This document shows, in pieces, positions 15,308 through 22,934 of a stretch of DNA of 33,688 nucleotides; within the stretch, counting starts at the first letter, position 1; each line of letters opens with the position of its first letter. This stretch comes from Dethiobacter alkaliphilus AHT 1 (GTDB taxonomy: Bacteria > Bacillota > Dethiobacteria > Dethiobacterales > Dethiobacteraceae). Below the pieces are notes generated by a model. The model was not told where the DNA came from, searched no databases, and saw only the letters and a program-made list of their open reading frames with translations. The position numbers and the translations under genes are program-made. The stretch spans positions 1-33,688 of the forward strand of contig NZ_ACJM01000024.1 in assembly GCF_000174415.1 (NCBI RefSeq), given 5' to 3'.

Positions 15308-17926
15308 TTATTTCTTTTGGTTTTCAACCAAACTATCAACTTTCTCCAAAGCCGATTCCAGTTTATCCGGATCTTTGCCGCCGGCCTGGGCCATATCGGG
15401 TCGGCCGCCGCCGCCGCCGCCGGTCAGTTTGGCCACCTCGCCCACCAGCTTACCGGCATGGTATCCGGCCTTTACCAAATCATTTGTTACAGCACCTACT
15501 AACAGTACTTTTCCTTCCGCTGCGGCTCCCAGAATAATGATGCCGGAGCCCAGTTTATTCTTGAGGCGGTCGGCCATTTCCCGCAGGGTTTCCATGTTGC
15601 CGGCGCTGACCCGGGCACTTAGGACAGGCACACCGCTTTTTTGCGATACTTCAGAGAGCAATCCGTCCACTTCCATCCCGGCCAGTTTCAGCTGCAGACG
15701 CTGGTATTCCCGCTGCAAATCCTTAAATTCGGCCTGCAGTCCGGAAATTCTTTCGGGCAGTTGCTCGGGGGAGGACTTAAGCTGTGCGGCGCATTGCTCC
15801 AGAAGCTGGTTGCGCTGGGCAAACCACCGGTAGGCGGCTGCTCCGGTCAGCGCTTCGATACGGCGCATACCGGCCCCGATGCCGGCCTCGGAGACGATTT
15901 TTAAGAGGCCGATTTCCCCGGCGCTTTGCACATGGGTTCCGCCGCAAAGTTCCATGCTGTAGTCGCCTACACGTACTATGCGCACCGCATCACCGTATTT
16001 TTCATCAAAGAGGGCGGTGGCCCCCATGTCTTTGGCTTCATCCAGGCTGGCCAGTGTAACGGAAACCGGCTCATTGGCCCAGATTTTCTCGTTTACCTTC
16101 TGCTCCACTTCCGCCAGCTGCTCCGGAGTAGCGGCGCTTAAATTGGTAAAGTCAAAACGCAGGCGATCCGGTGTCACCAGCGACCCGGCCTGTTTGACAT
16201 GTTCACCCAAAACCTCCTGCAAGGCGGTGTGAATCAGGTGTGTGGCCGTATGGTTGCGGCAGATGGAACTGCGGCCGGGCGCAAATACTTTACCCTTTGC
16301 CGCATCTCCCACGCTGACGGTACCCTGTTTAATACTGCCGCGGTGAATCACCTGTTCAAAGGGAGTCATCACCGTGTCGGTTACTTCCATGGTCCCGCCG
16401 TCGGTGATAATAATACCGGTATCGCCGGCCTGGCCGCCCCGCTCACCGTAGAAAGGCGTCACGCTAAGCACCACTTCCGCTTCATCACCTTCGGAGACGG
16501 CACTTGCCGGTTGGCCGTCTTTTAAGATGGCCAGCACCTCGCCCTCAGCTTCCAGAGAATCGTAGCCGGTGAACTCGGTGGTCAGCTGGCGCAGGGACTC
16601 ATAGTCGGTGTCATCCTTGCCAAACACGCTGGCGCCGCGGGCGCTTCTGGCCCGCTCCCGCTGCGCTTCCAGTGCTTCCTGATACCCTTCTTCATCCAGA
16701 ATAAGTTTATTTTCAGCAAGGATTTCCTTGGTCAAATCAATGGGGAAGCCATATGTATCATAGAGCTTGAAAGCGGCATCGCCGGGCAGTACACCGCGCG
16801 GCCCTGCTTTGTGCATCAGCTCATCTAGGATTTTCATCCCCTGTTCCAGGGTTTCATGGAACCGCTCTTCCTCCAGACGAACCACTTTTTGGATATATTC
16901 ACGGCCTTTGGCCAACTCGGGATAGAATTCGCCGTATTCATCCACTACCAGGTTAACGGCGTTGTGCAAAAACGGTTCACCCACACCCAAAATTTTTCCG
17001 TGGCGAACAGCGCGGCGCAAAAGACGGCGCAGTACATAGCCGCGGCCTTCATTGCCGGGCAGGATACCGTCACCCACCATAAAAGAGATACCGCGCAGAT
17101 GCTCGGTTATAATGCGCAGGGAAGTGTCTTTCTCCTGGTCTTTGCCGTACTCTGTTTTTGTCACTTTGCTAAAGTGGTCCAACAGGGGACGGACTGTGTC
17201 AATTTCAAATAGGTTGTTTACGCCCTGCAGCACCACAGCCAAACGCTCCAGGCCGGCCCCGGTGTCAATGTTTTTCTGTGTCAGCGGCACATATTCACCG
17301 CTTTCGGTGCAGTTAAACTGGGTAAATACCAGGTTCCATACTTCCAGAAAGCGGTCACAGTCGCAGCCCACTTCACAGTTGGGCCTGCCGCAGCCACGGT
17401 CTGCTCCCAGGTCATAGTAAATCTCAGAGCAGGGTCCGCAGGGGCCTTGTCCGATTTCCCAGAAATTATCTTCCTTGCCCAGGCGGAATATCCGCTCCGG
17501 AGCAATGCCCACTTTTTTATGCCAGATATCATAGGCTTCGTCATCGTCCAGATAAACACTGACATACAGCTTGTCCTCCGGCAACTTATAACCGGTGGTT
17601 ACCAACTCCCAGGCCCAGAGAATTGCTTCTTCCTTAAAATAATCCCCAAAAGAAAAATTGCCCAACATTTCAAAGAATGTGGCGTGACGGGATGTGCGGC
17701 CCACCCGCTCAATATCCGGGGTGCGTACGCATTTCTGACAAGTGGCCACGCGGGGTTTGGGGGGCGTTTTTTCTCCCGTAAAATAAGGCTTGAGCGGTGC
17801 CATGCCGGCACCTACCATCAACAATGTTGGATCATTTTGCGGTATTAAAGAAAAACTGGGTAAAACCAGATGTTCTTTACCTTTGAAAAATTCCAGGAAT
17901 GTGGAACGGATTTCTTTGGACTTCAT
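15308..17926 (-). CDS. alaS: Alanine--tRNA ligase
   Basis: 872 residues, the normal length. The class II aminoacylation domain begins IRSTFLEFFKGKEH. The editing domain has HTATHLIH and the CGGTHV zinc/editing motif. The C-Ala/DHHA1 end carries the glycine-rich GGGGGGRPDMAQAGG. It charges tRNA-Ala and clears mis-charged Ser and Gly. The start is the ATG at 17926 after GGGAGG; the ATG at 17959 falls inside the -10 element and is excluded. No T-box leader is present: only about 24 bases separate the likely transcription start from the start codon. Confidence 0.98.
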   Translation of the reverse strand: MKSKEIRSTFLEFFKGKEHLVLPSFSLIPQNDPTLLMVGAGMAPLKPYFTGEKTPPKPRVATCQKCVRTPDIERVGRTSRHATFFEMLGNFSFGDYFKEEAILWAWELVTTGYKLPEDKLYVSVYLDDDEAYDIWHKKVGIAPERIFRLGKEDNFWEIGQGPCGPCSEIYYDLGADRGCGRPNCEVGCDCDRFLEVWNLVFTQFNCTESGEYVPLTQKNIDTGAGLERLAVVLQGVNNLFEIDTVRPLLDHFSKVTKTEYGKDQEKDTSLRIITEHLRGISFMVGDGILPGNEGRGYVLRRLLRRAVRHGKILGVGEPFLHNAVNLVVDEYGEFYPELAKGREYIQKVVRLEEERFHETLEQGMKILDELMHKAGPRGVLPGDAAFKLYDTYGFPIDLTKEILAENKLILDEEGYQEALEAQRERARSARGASVFGKDDTDYESLRQLTTEFTGYDSLEAEGEVLAILKDGQPASAVSEGDEAEVVLSVTPFYGERGGQAGDTGIIITDGGTMEVTDTVMTPFEQVIHRGSIKQGTVSVGDAAKGKVFAPGRSSICRNHTATHLIHTALQEVLGEHVKQAGSLVTPDRLRFDFTNLSAATPEQLAEVEQKVNEKIWANEPVSVTLASLDEAKDMGATALFDEKYGDAVRIVRVGDYSMELCGGTHVQSAGEIGLLKIVSEAGIGAGMRRIEALTGAAAYRWFAQRNQLLEQCAAQLKSSPEQLPERISGLQAEFKDLQREYQRLQLKLAGMEVDGLLSEVSQKSGVPVLSARVSAGNMETLREMADRLKNKLGSGIIILGAAAEGKVLLVGAVTNDLVKAGYHAGKLVGEVAKLTGGGGGGRPDMAQAGGKDPDKLESALEKVDSLVENQKK

Positions 17927-17957
17927 GCCAAAACCTCCCTGCTTCGTTTCACAAACC

Positions 17958-17987
17958 ATTATATAAGAGGAAAGTGAACAATGTCAA
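17958..17987 (-). promoter_or_regulatory. Sigma-A promoter of the alaS operon
   Basis: A perfect TTGACA (17982-17987) and perfect TATAAT (17958-17963) with an 18-base spacer, 32 bases before the alaS ATG. It probably drives alaS through the PBP gene. Confidence 0.85.
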
Positions 17988-18026
17988 TAAAGCGCGGACT
18001 TCTGCCCATTCTGGTGCATTGAGTTT

Positions 18027-19091
18027 TTAGCGATTGGCGGCCAAATCGATGGCGTGTTTAAAAAAGATACGCACCATAGCCGCAAAGGGAACGGCAAATA
18101 TTAACCCAACCAGGCCAAAGAACCTTCCGCCCACGATGAGCACAAAGATAACAATCAGCGGGTGCAGGCCCAGGCTGCGCCCCAAAATTTGCGGGGTTAT
18201 GAACTGACTTTCAATCTGCTGCACAATAACTATCACCACCACCACCTGCAAAGCCAGGGCCGGTGAATGCAAAAGGCCGATGAGGACTGCCGGTACGGCG
18301 CCGATTAAGGGGCCGAAGTATGGAATGATATTGGTCAGCCCGGCAATAATGCCCAAAAGGAGGGAAAAGTCCACTCCGATTATTGTAAGCCCCACATAGG
18401 TCAAGAGCCCTACCAGAAAGGAAATTAAAAGCATGCCCCGAAAATAGGCTCCCAGAGTGCGGTCCATCTCACTGCCCATGGAAGCCACCCATTTACGGTA
18501 GCGACTGGGAAAGAGCATGACAAAGGAGCGTTTAAGGCTTTCCATATCCCGCAAAATGTAATACACCAACAGAGGGATAATCAAGATAGTAAAGGTGTGG
18601 GCAAACAGGCTAAGGACAGTGCCTGTGACCCGCTCCACCACATCCTGCAGGTTTTCCTGCAGGGCCACAATGTTTTCGTCCAATACCAGGCGGATGTTTT
18701 CCGGCATATTAATGCGCTGGTAATCCGACTGCAGATGTAAAAGAAAACTTTGCACATGCCGGGTATAATCAGGAATTTTCTCGCCCAGTTTCTGCAGTTC
18801 CAAAAGCAGAGTGGGAATGGTGGAGATACCGATTAAAAAAATGGTGGAAAAAAAGACAGCATAAATAAGTAAAATCCCCAGATGTCGCGGAATGCGGCGA
18901 TTCTCCAGGAACTCTACCAGGGGGTTTAAGATATAGGCCAAAATAATTGCCAGAAAAAACGGCAGCAGAACCAAAAATGCCGCCGCTCCCACTCTGTAGA
19001 GCCAATACAGCAGCAGAAAAATCAGTGCAGCGGCAACACTAATGACTCCGTAGCGCACATAAATGCTATGATGCTTATGGTTTTTATCCAC
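18027..19091 (-). CDS. AI-2E family transporter (membrane permease)
   Basis: 354 residues with about eight membrane segments in the family's usual layout: two pairs at the N-terminus, a long soluble stretch (about 75-150), then LIIPLLVYYIL and a dense hydrophobic C-terminal half with LGIIAGLTNIIPYFGPLIGA, the family signature. Members export autoinducer-2 or other small solutes, or act as Na+/H+ antiporters, so the substrate cannot be assigned. The GTG start follows GGGGGA. It lies upstream of the alaS promoter and is probably transcribed with the genes above it. Confidence 0.92.
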   Translation of the reverse strand: MDKNHKHHSIYVRYGVISVAAALIFLLLYWLYRVGAAAFLVLLPFFLAIILAYILNPLVEFLENRRIPRHLGILLIYAVFFSTIFLIGISTIPTLLLELQKLGEKIPDYTRHVQSFLLHLQSDYQRINMPENIRLVLDENIVALQENLQDVVERVTGTVLSLFAHTFTILIIPLLVYYILRDMESLKRSFVMLFPSRYRKWVASMGSEMDRTLGAYFRGMLLISFLVGLLTYVGLTIIGVDFSLLLGIIAGLTNIIPYFGPLIGAVPAVLIGLLHSPALALQVVVVIVIVQQIESQFITPQILGRSLGLHPLIVIFVLIVGGRFFGLVGLIFAVPFAAMVRIFFKHAIDLAANR

Positions 19092-19145
19092 GCCACTTCC
19101 CCCTATCTGCTTAATTCTTATGCGGGGAAGCAGGGGTCAATTCAG

Positions 19146-19346
19146 CTAACCCAATAAATTTTCTTCCACCGCCTGTCCATCCTGTGCCAGTTCATTCAAT
19201 GAAACCAGCGTCCCCTCTTCATCCACATAGTAGGCGGTGAATCCCTCCTGTCCCTGCATTGCAAATTCATGCAGACAGTTCCAGCAGTAATATTGCTCCG
19301 TCCCTACTTTTCCTGTATCAATGCTGCCACATAGCGGACAATGCAT
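19146..19346 (-). CDS. Small zinc-ribbon protein
   Basis: 66 residues from the ATG at 19346 with GAGGTGAG upstream. Cys3, Cys6, Cys21 and Cys24 (CPLCG ... YYCWNC) form a zinc ribbon. A short acidic tail mentions YYVDEEGTLVSLNEL. Its start is 4 bases after the PRC-barrel gene, so translation is coupled. The role is unknown; the ribbon suggests binding to nucleic acid or protein. Confidence 0.75.
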   Translation of the reverse strand: MHCPLCGSIDTGKVGTEQYYCWNCLHEFAMQGQEGFTAYYVDEEGTLVSLNELAQDGQAVEENLLG

Positions 19347-19350
19347 AATC

Positions 19351-19827
19351 TCACCTCGTTTCGTCACGAATAATAAGCACATCTTCACCAATGTTTACGT
19401 CCATGGGCGGCTCCATTACCTGGCGGCCCTGCAGGATATCATCGATTAAGCCGGCGGACAAACGCCACCCGGCAACACGTCCCGTTTCTTCTTCAAACAA
19501 GATGTCTTCCACCACGCCCAGTTCGGATCCGCCGTAGGAAATAACCCGCATCCCCAGCACACGGCGGGTGGGATGTCCTTCTATTTGCGGCGGGTCACCG
19601 GCAGGATTGCCGCCTTCCCGGCTAACCAGGATGGCATCGCTACCCATGCTCAAAATGTCACGGTAGGAAAACACACGGCGGTGAGGCAGCCAACCGCTGC
19701 CTTCGGCCACAAAGGCCACCACAGAGGCGCCTTTTTCATCAAGAAGCCATTCTCTTAGCTTCCCCAGTTCCCGTCCGCTGGCTGCATGGATGACGGGGAG
19801 CCCCGCTGTTTCCCGGGAAAAGCGCAC
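19351..19827 (-). CDS. PRC-barrel domain protein (two domains)
   Basis: 158 residues from the GTG at 19827, chosen because GGAGGTGG lies just upstream; upstream ATGs have no site. Two PRC-barrel repeats are seen: GLPVIHAASGRELGKLREWLLD with a partner strand, and RVLGMRVISYGGSELGVVEDILFEEETG in the second half. Such proteins in spore formers resemble YlmC/YmxH-type regulators and RimM-like barrels, which bind proteins or RNA. No catalytic motif is visible. It follows the BofC-like gene by 48 bases. Confidence 0.85.
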   Translation of the reverse strand: MRFSRETAGLPVIHAASGRELGKLREWLLDEKGASVVAFVAEGSGWLPHRRVFSYRDILSMGSDAILVSREGGNPAGDPPQIEGHPTRRVLGMRVISYGGSELGVVEDILFEEETGRVAGWRLSAGLIDDILQGRQVMEPPMDVNIGEDVLIIRDETR

Positions 19828-19875
19828 CGCGCCACCTCCAATGGCATTATTATTGCCCGTTAACATAATCATTAT

Positions 19876-20277
19876 TCAGCTGGTGTAGTTCTCCAAGAGG
19901 CTCAGCATTTCCTGAATATCCTCAAAAGGAACGCCTTCTTCCAGCTGCGGACGCAAATCATCACGCACCTCATATTCGGTTATATCCTGTAAAACTCCGT
20001 CAGGCGGGGTACCCTGAAAGATAGCTATCCGGTCATTATGAATGCCCAGATAACCCCTAAACATCATTTCCCGCTCAGAATAGCCGCCTGGATCTTCTAT
20101 GGCTTCCTGCATATTAACATAAAAGTCCGGGTCTGCCGGTTGTGGAGCCACATAAGGCAGCTGATCATCAGGCGGTGGCTGCCGGGTCACCACCTGCAGT
20201 GAAGCGTAGCCGACCAATCCGCCCAGCATAAAAACGGCAATCATCTTCAAAATGGTACCTATTGTTTTGGATACCAC
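19876..20277 (-). CDS. BofC C-terminal-domain-like membrane protein
   Basis: 133 residues, GTG start at 20277 after GGGGG. One N-terminal membrane segment (residues 9-30) is followed by a proline-rich spacer (RQPPPDDQLPYVAPQP). The C-terminal domain contains GYLGIHNDRIAIFQG, ITEYEVRDDLRPQLEEGVPF, and a final LSLLENYTS. This resembles the C-terminal part of BofC, which in B. subtilis restrains SpoIVB and so delays pro-sigma-K cleavage. The similarity is by pattern. The full-length BofC N-terminal domain is missing, so the same function is not assured. Its ribosome site lies in a terminator-like hairpin after yebC. Confidence 0.65.
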   Translation of the reverse strand: MVSKTIGTILKMIAVFMLGGLVGYASLQVVTRQPPPDDQLPYVAPQPADPDFYVNMQEAIEDPGGYSEREMMFRGYLGIHNDRIAIFQGTPPDGVLQDITEYEVRDDLRPQLEEGVPFEDIQEMLSLLENYTS

Positions 20278-20279
20278 TG

Positions 20280-20328
20280 AAAAAACCCCCTTTCACGGTT
20301 GTTAATACTAAATTTCCCGTGCAGGGGG
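20280..20328 (-). terminator. Terminator of yebC overlapping the BofC-like gene's ribosome site
   Basis: On the minus strand CCCCCT and CACGG arms (20323-20328, 20317-20321) pair with CCGTG and AGGGGG (20294-20298, 20286-20291), followed by T6. The GGGGG arm is also the Shine-Dalgarno for the GTG start at 20277. Confidence 0.75.
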
Positions 20329-20343
20329 CGTTTATGCAAGAAC

Positions 20344-21099
20344 TTATTCGTTTTCCAACTCCGCCATCACTTCGGAAGGCACATCCAGATTGGTGTAGGC
20401 ATTTTGCACATCATCATGGTCTTCCAGAGCCTCAATGAGCGCCAGAGCTTTTTTAGCCCCTTCCACATCCGGCACCTCCACCGTGGTTTCGGGAATCATG
20501 GTGATGGCAGCTTCCCCGAAGCTGATACCCTCTGCTTCCATTTTTTCTTTTACCGCTTCAAAGTCATCGGGACGGGTGTAAATCTCAAAGGCATTTTCTC
20601 CGGCCTCAAAGTCTTCAGCACCCGCATCCAAAGCCAGAAGCATTAACTCATCTTCATCATGGCCCTCTTTGGACACCTCCAGATAACCGCGACGGTTAAA
20701 CATCCAGGCCACACAGCCTGTTTCCCCCAGGCTGCCGCCGCTTTTGGAGAAAATATGGCGAATTTCACCGGCGGTACGGTTGCGGTTATCGGTGAGGATT
20801 TCCAACATCACCGCGGTACCCGCCGGGCCGTAGCCCTCGTAGATGATTTCCTCGAAATTGGTGCCTTCCAATTCACCGGCACCTTTTTGGATGGCCCGCT
20901 GAATATTGTCGTTGGGCATATTAACCGAACGCGCTTTCTGCAGCGCCAGGCGCAGGCGGAAGTTATTGTTGGGGTCACCGCCACCCTGTCGTACTGCTGC
21001 CATGATTTCCTTGGAAATTTTGGTGAAAACCTTTCCTTTTTGCGCGTCTACCCGTGCTTTTCTGTGTTTGATATTGGCCCATTTGGAATGGCCGGCCAT
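20344..21099 (-). CDS. YebC/PmpR/TACO1 family protein
   Basis: 251 residues beginning MAGHSKWANIKHRK, the family signature, with RLALQKARSVNMPNDNI and the GYGPAGTAVMLE motif. The C-terminal domain is acidic (DHDDVQNAYTNLD). The family binds DNA as PmpR or helps ribosomes pass proline stretches, as shown for TACO1/YebC homologues. The ATG at 21099 follows GGGAGGGA. It lies downstream of the CoA-binding protein gene by 16 bases, and the operon ends at the terminator at 20280-20328. Confidence 0.96.
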   Translation of the reverse strand: MAGHSKWANIKHRKARVDAQKGKVFTKISKEIMAAVRQGGGDPNNNFRLRLALQKARSVNMPNDNIQRAIQKGAGELEGTNFEEIIYEGYGPAGTAVMLEILTDNRNRTAGEIRHIFSKSGGSLGETGCVAWMFNRRGYLEVSKEGHDEDELMLLALDAGAEDFEAGENAFEIYTRPDDFEAVKEKMEAEGISFGEAAITMIPETTVEVPDVEGAKKALALIEALEDHDDVQNAYTNLDVPSEVMAELENE

Positions 21100-21115
21100 C
21101 ACAATCCCTCCCGTT

Positions 21116-21496
21116 TTAAAGCCTGCCCAGCTCTACCATGACGCATGCCCTCTCTGCTTCAATGTTATTTTCCTCAGCCAGAGCAAACGCTTCCCGGCAA
21201 TCGGCACCGGGCTGCATCCAGACATATTTTATCCCTTCTTTTGCACACTGGGGGATAATGCTGGTGGTAACCTCCGGTGGAACCACACAGTTTACCACCT
21301 CCGGCACCTCCGGCAGCGAAGCCAGGTCTGCATACACCGGGTCACCGTCCAACTCAGACAGATTGGGGTTGACGGCATAGACGGTGTAGCCTGCATCTTT
21401 TAGTCTTTTGTACACCCTATACCCGAATTTGCGCTTATTCTTGGAAACGCCCACCACAGCCCAGCTTTTCTTGTCCAGCATAGTACGCACAGACAT
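21116..21496 (-). CDS. CoA-binding domain protein (YccU-like)
   Basis: 126 residues forming a single Rossmann-type CoA-binding domain: WAVVGVSKNKRKFGYRVYKRL at the N-terminus, YAVNPNLSELDG, VVNCVVPPEVTTSII, YVWMQPGADCREAF, and a final ACVMVELG. It lacks any ligase domain, as usual for the family. The function is not established, though CoA binding is expected. TGGAGG precedes the ATG, and a promoter is visible upstream. Confidence 0.9.
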   Translation of the reverse strand: MSVRTMLDKKSWAVVGVSKNKRKFGYRVYKRLKDAGYTVYAVNPNLSELDGDPVYADLASLPEVPEVVNCVVPPEVTTSIIPQCAKEGIKYVWMQPGADCREAFALAEENNIEAERACVMVELGRL

Positions 21497-21522
21497 TTCA
21501 CTACCTCCAGTATGCCTTGTTT

Positions 21523-21551
21523 ATTTTAACACGATTACATTTCCCGGACAA
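21523..21551 (-). promoter_or_regulatory. Sigma-A promoter for the CoA-binding gene and yebC
   Basis: TTGTCC (21546-21551), 17-base spacer, TAAAAT (21523-21528), 27 bases before the start codon at 21496. Confidence 0.6.
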
Positions 21552-21640
21552 TAATTGCTTATCTTCCCGGTAAATTTGCTTTGGTGCCATTATACTACGC
21601 ACAATTTTGCAAGTTATTAAAAAAACCTTGCTCTTTTTAG

Positions 21641-21674
21641 AAAAAAATAGCCGCGCTGAAATTAAAGCGCGGCT
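21641..21674 (-). terminator. Terminator of the coaE - transglycosylase operon
   Basis: AGCCGCGCT (minus strand, 21666-21674) pairs perfectly with AGCGCGGCT (21649-21657), with an 8-base loop, followed by a T-rich tract (21641-21648). It lies 11 bases after the transglycosylase stop. Confidence 0.9.
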
Positions 21675-21684
21675 GCAGGATTTA

Positions 21685-22248
21685 TTAGCGGTATAGTTCC
21701 TGATAGTTGCGGTAAGAGCCAATTACACGCTGCAAAAATATTCTGGTTTCGCCAAAGGGTATCTGCTCCCGATCCTCATAGCGGCCGGTCCAGACATCGT
21801 CTCTGAGCCAGGAGGCCACTTTTCCCCGTCCGGCGTTGTATGAAGCAATCACCAATTCGTGTCTGCCGTCAAACTCTTTGGCCAGGTTGGCCAGATACCA
21901 GGTGCCCAGTTGGATATTTATTTCCGGGTCCAAAAGCATTTCATCGGTGAGATTGATTATGCCTACCTGAGGGGCAATCCACTGGGCGGTAGACGGCATC
22001 AGCTGCATTAAGCCCAGTGCTCCCTTGCGGGAGACCGCATCGGCATTGAATTTGCTTTCCTCACGGATTACAGCAGCCACCAACAGGGGATCCACCCTGT
22101 ATTCGGCGGCATACTCTTCAATTATTTCCCGGTACGCATAGGGGTAAGAAAGCCGGCGAAATTGCGGTGTGCGCATTACAGCGGCTATTAGTAAAAGAAA
22201 AACCAGGATAACAAAAAGCATGCGCAACCATTTAATATTTTGGGTCAT
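21685..22248 (-). CDS. Lytic transglycosylase, SLT domain
   Basis: 187 residues from the ATG at 22248, which overlaps the coaE stop (TGATGA) and follows GGAG. An N-terminal membrane segment (about residues 8-24) is followed by the SLT fold: VAAVIREESKFN with catalytic Glu64, GALGLMQLMPSTAQWIA, and VIASYNAGRGKV. It cleaves peptidoglycan glycan strands at the outer face of the membrane, forming 1,6-anhydro ends. The pairing with coaE occurs in several Clostridia. An exact subfamily cannot be assigned from sequence by eye. Confidence 0.92.
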   Translation of the reverse strand: MTQNIKWLRMLFVILVFLLLIAAVMRTPQFRRLSYPYAYREIIEEYAAEYRVDPLLVAAVIREESKFNADAVSRKGALGLMQLMPSTAQWIAPQVGIINLTDEMLLDPEINIQLGTWYLANLAKEFDGRHELVIASYNAGRGKVASWLRDDVWTGRYEDREQIPFGETRIFLQRVIGSYRNYQELYR

Positions 22249-22850
22249 CAACCACACTCCTGCAGCAGGATCTGCCATACTTTTAAAACCTGGGCCTTTG
22301 TCTCCGGTAATGTTTTGTCATTATCAATGACAAAATCGGCACGAGCCACTTTTTCCGACAGAGGCATCTGAGCCTCAATGCGCAAACGGGCCTCCTCCCG
22401 GGTCAGACCGGAGCGCTGCATGAGCCGGGACCGTTGAGCAGCGGGGCTTGTGGTCACCACGATGACCCGGTCAACATCCCGTTCAAACCCGGCCTCATAT
22501 AACAGGGGCACCTCCACCAAAGCAACACAGGAACCCTGGTCCCGGGCCCGGGCCAGCTCCTCCCGCAGCAGCGCCCGCACCGGAGGATGGGTCATCCCGT
22601 TTAATACCTGACGCATTTGGGGGTCGGCAAAGATAATATCTCCCAGTTTTTTGCGGTCCAACTGCCCGCTCTTTTCCAGTATATCATCGCCAAAATAGCG
22701 CACAATGGCTTCCCATGCCGGATTACCCGGCTGAACTACTTCCCGCGCCAGTTGATCCGCATCAATGCGGTAGGCGCCTAAATCAGCAAACATTCCGGCA
22801 ACGGTGGATTTACCTGTGGCAATTCCGCCGGTCAGCCCCACAACAAGCAT
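22248..22850 (-). CDS. coaE: Dephospho-CoA kinase
   Basis: 200 residues from the ATG at 22850 with GGAG 7 bases upstream; a TTG at 22868 is less likely. It has a P-loop (GLTGGIATGKST), the DADQLAR motif (here RIDADQLAREVV), VEVPLLYEAG, and VIVVTTSPAAQRSRLMQRSGLT. It phosphorylates dephospho-CoA, the last step of coenzyme A synthesis in the cytosol. Translation is coupled to the transglycosylase. Confidence 0.97.
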   Translation of the reverse strand: MLVVGLTGGIATGKSTVAGMFADLGAYRIDADQLAREVVQPGNPAWEAIVRYFGDDILEKSGQLDRKKLGDIIFADPQMRQVLNGMTHPPVRALLREELARARDQGSCVALVEVPLLYEAGFERDVDRVIVVTTSPAAQRSRLMQRSGLTREEARLRIEAQMPLSEKVARADFVIDNDKTLPETKAQVLKVWQILLQECG

Positions 22851-22883
22851 AGTCCCACTCCTCTCCAATCTTTATTATAACAG

Positions 22884-22917
22884 AAAAAAAGAACCGCTCA
22901 CAAGCAAGGAGCGGTTC
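22884..22917 (-). terminator. Terminator of the fad operon
   Basis: GAACCGCTC (minus strand, 22909-22917) pairs with GAGCGGTTC (22891-22899), followed by T7. It lies 18 bases after the fadE stop. Confidence 0.9.
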
Positions 22918-22934
22918 AAGAGGAGGAGTATTGG

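Noticed and set aside
17927-18026. T-box riboswitch before alaS
   Set aside because: The promoter lies only 32 bases from the start codon, leaving no room for a T-box leader.
21501-21722. 73-codon minus-strand frame between the CoA-binding and transglycosylase genes
   Set aside because: It runs through the operon terminator and the next promoter, has no family match and no sensible ribosome site.
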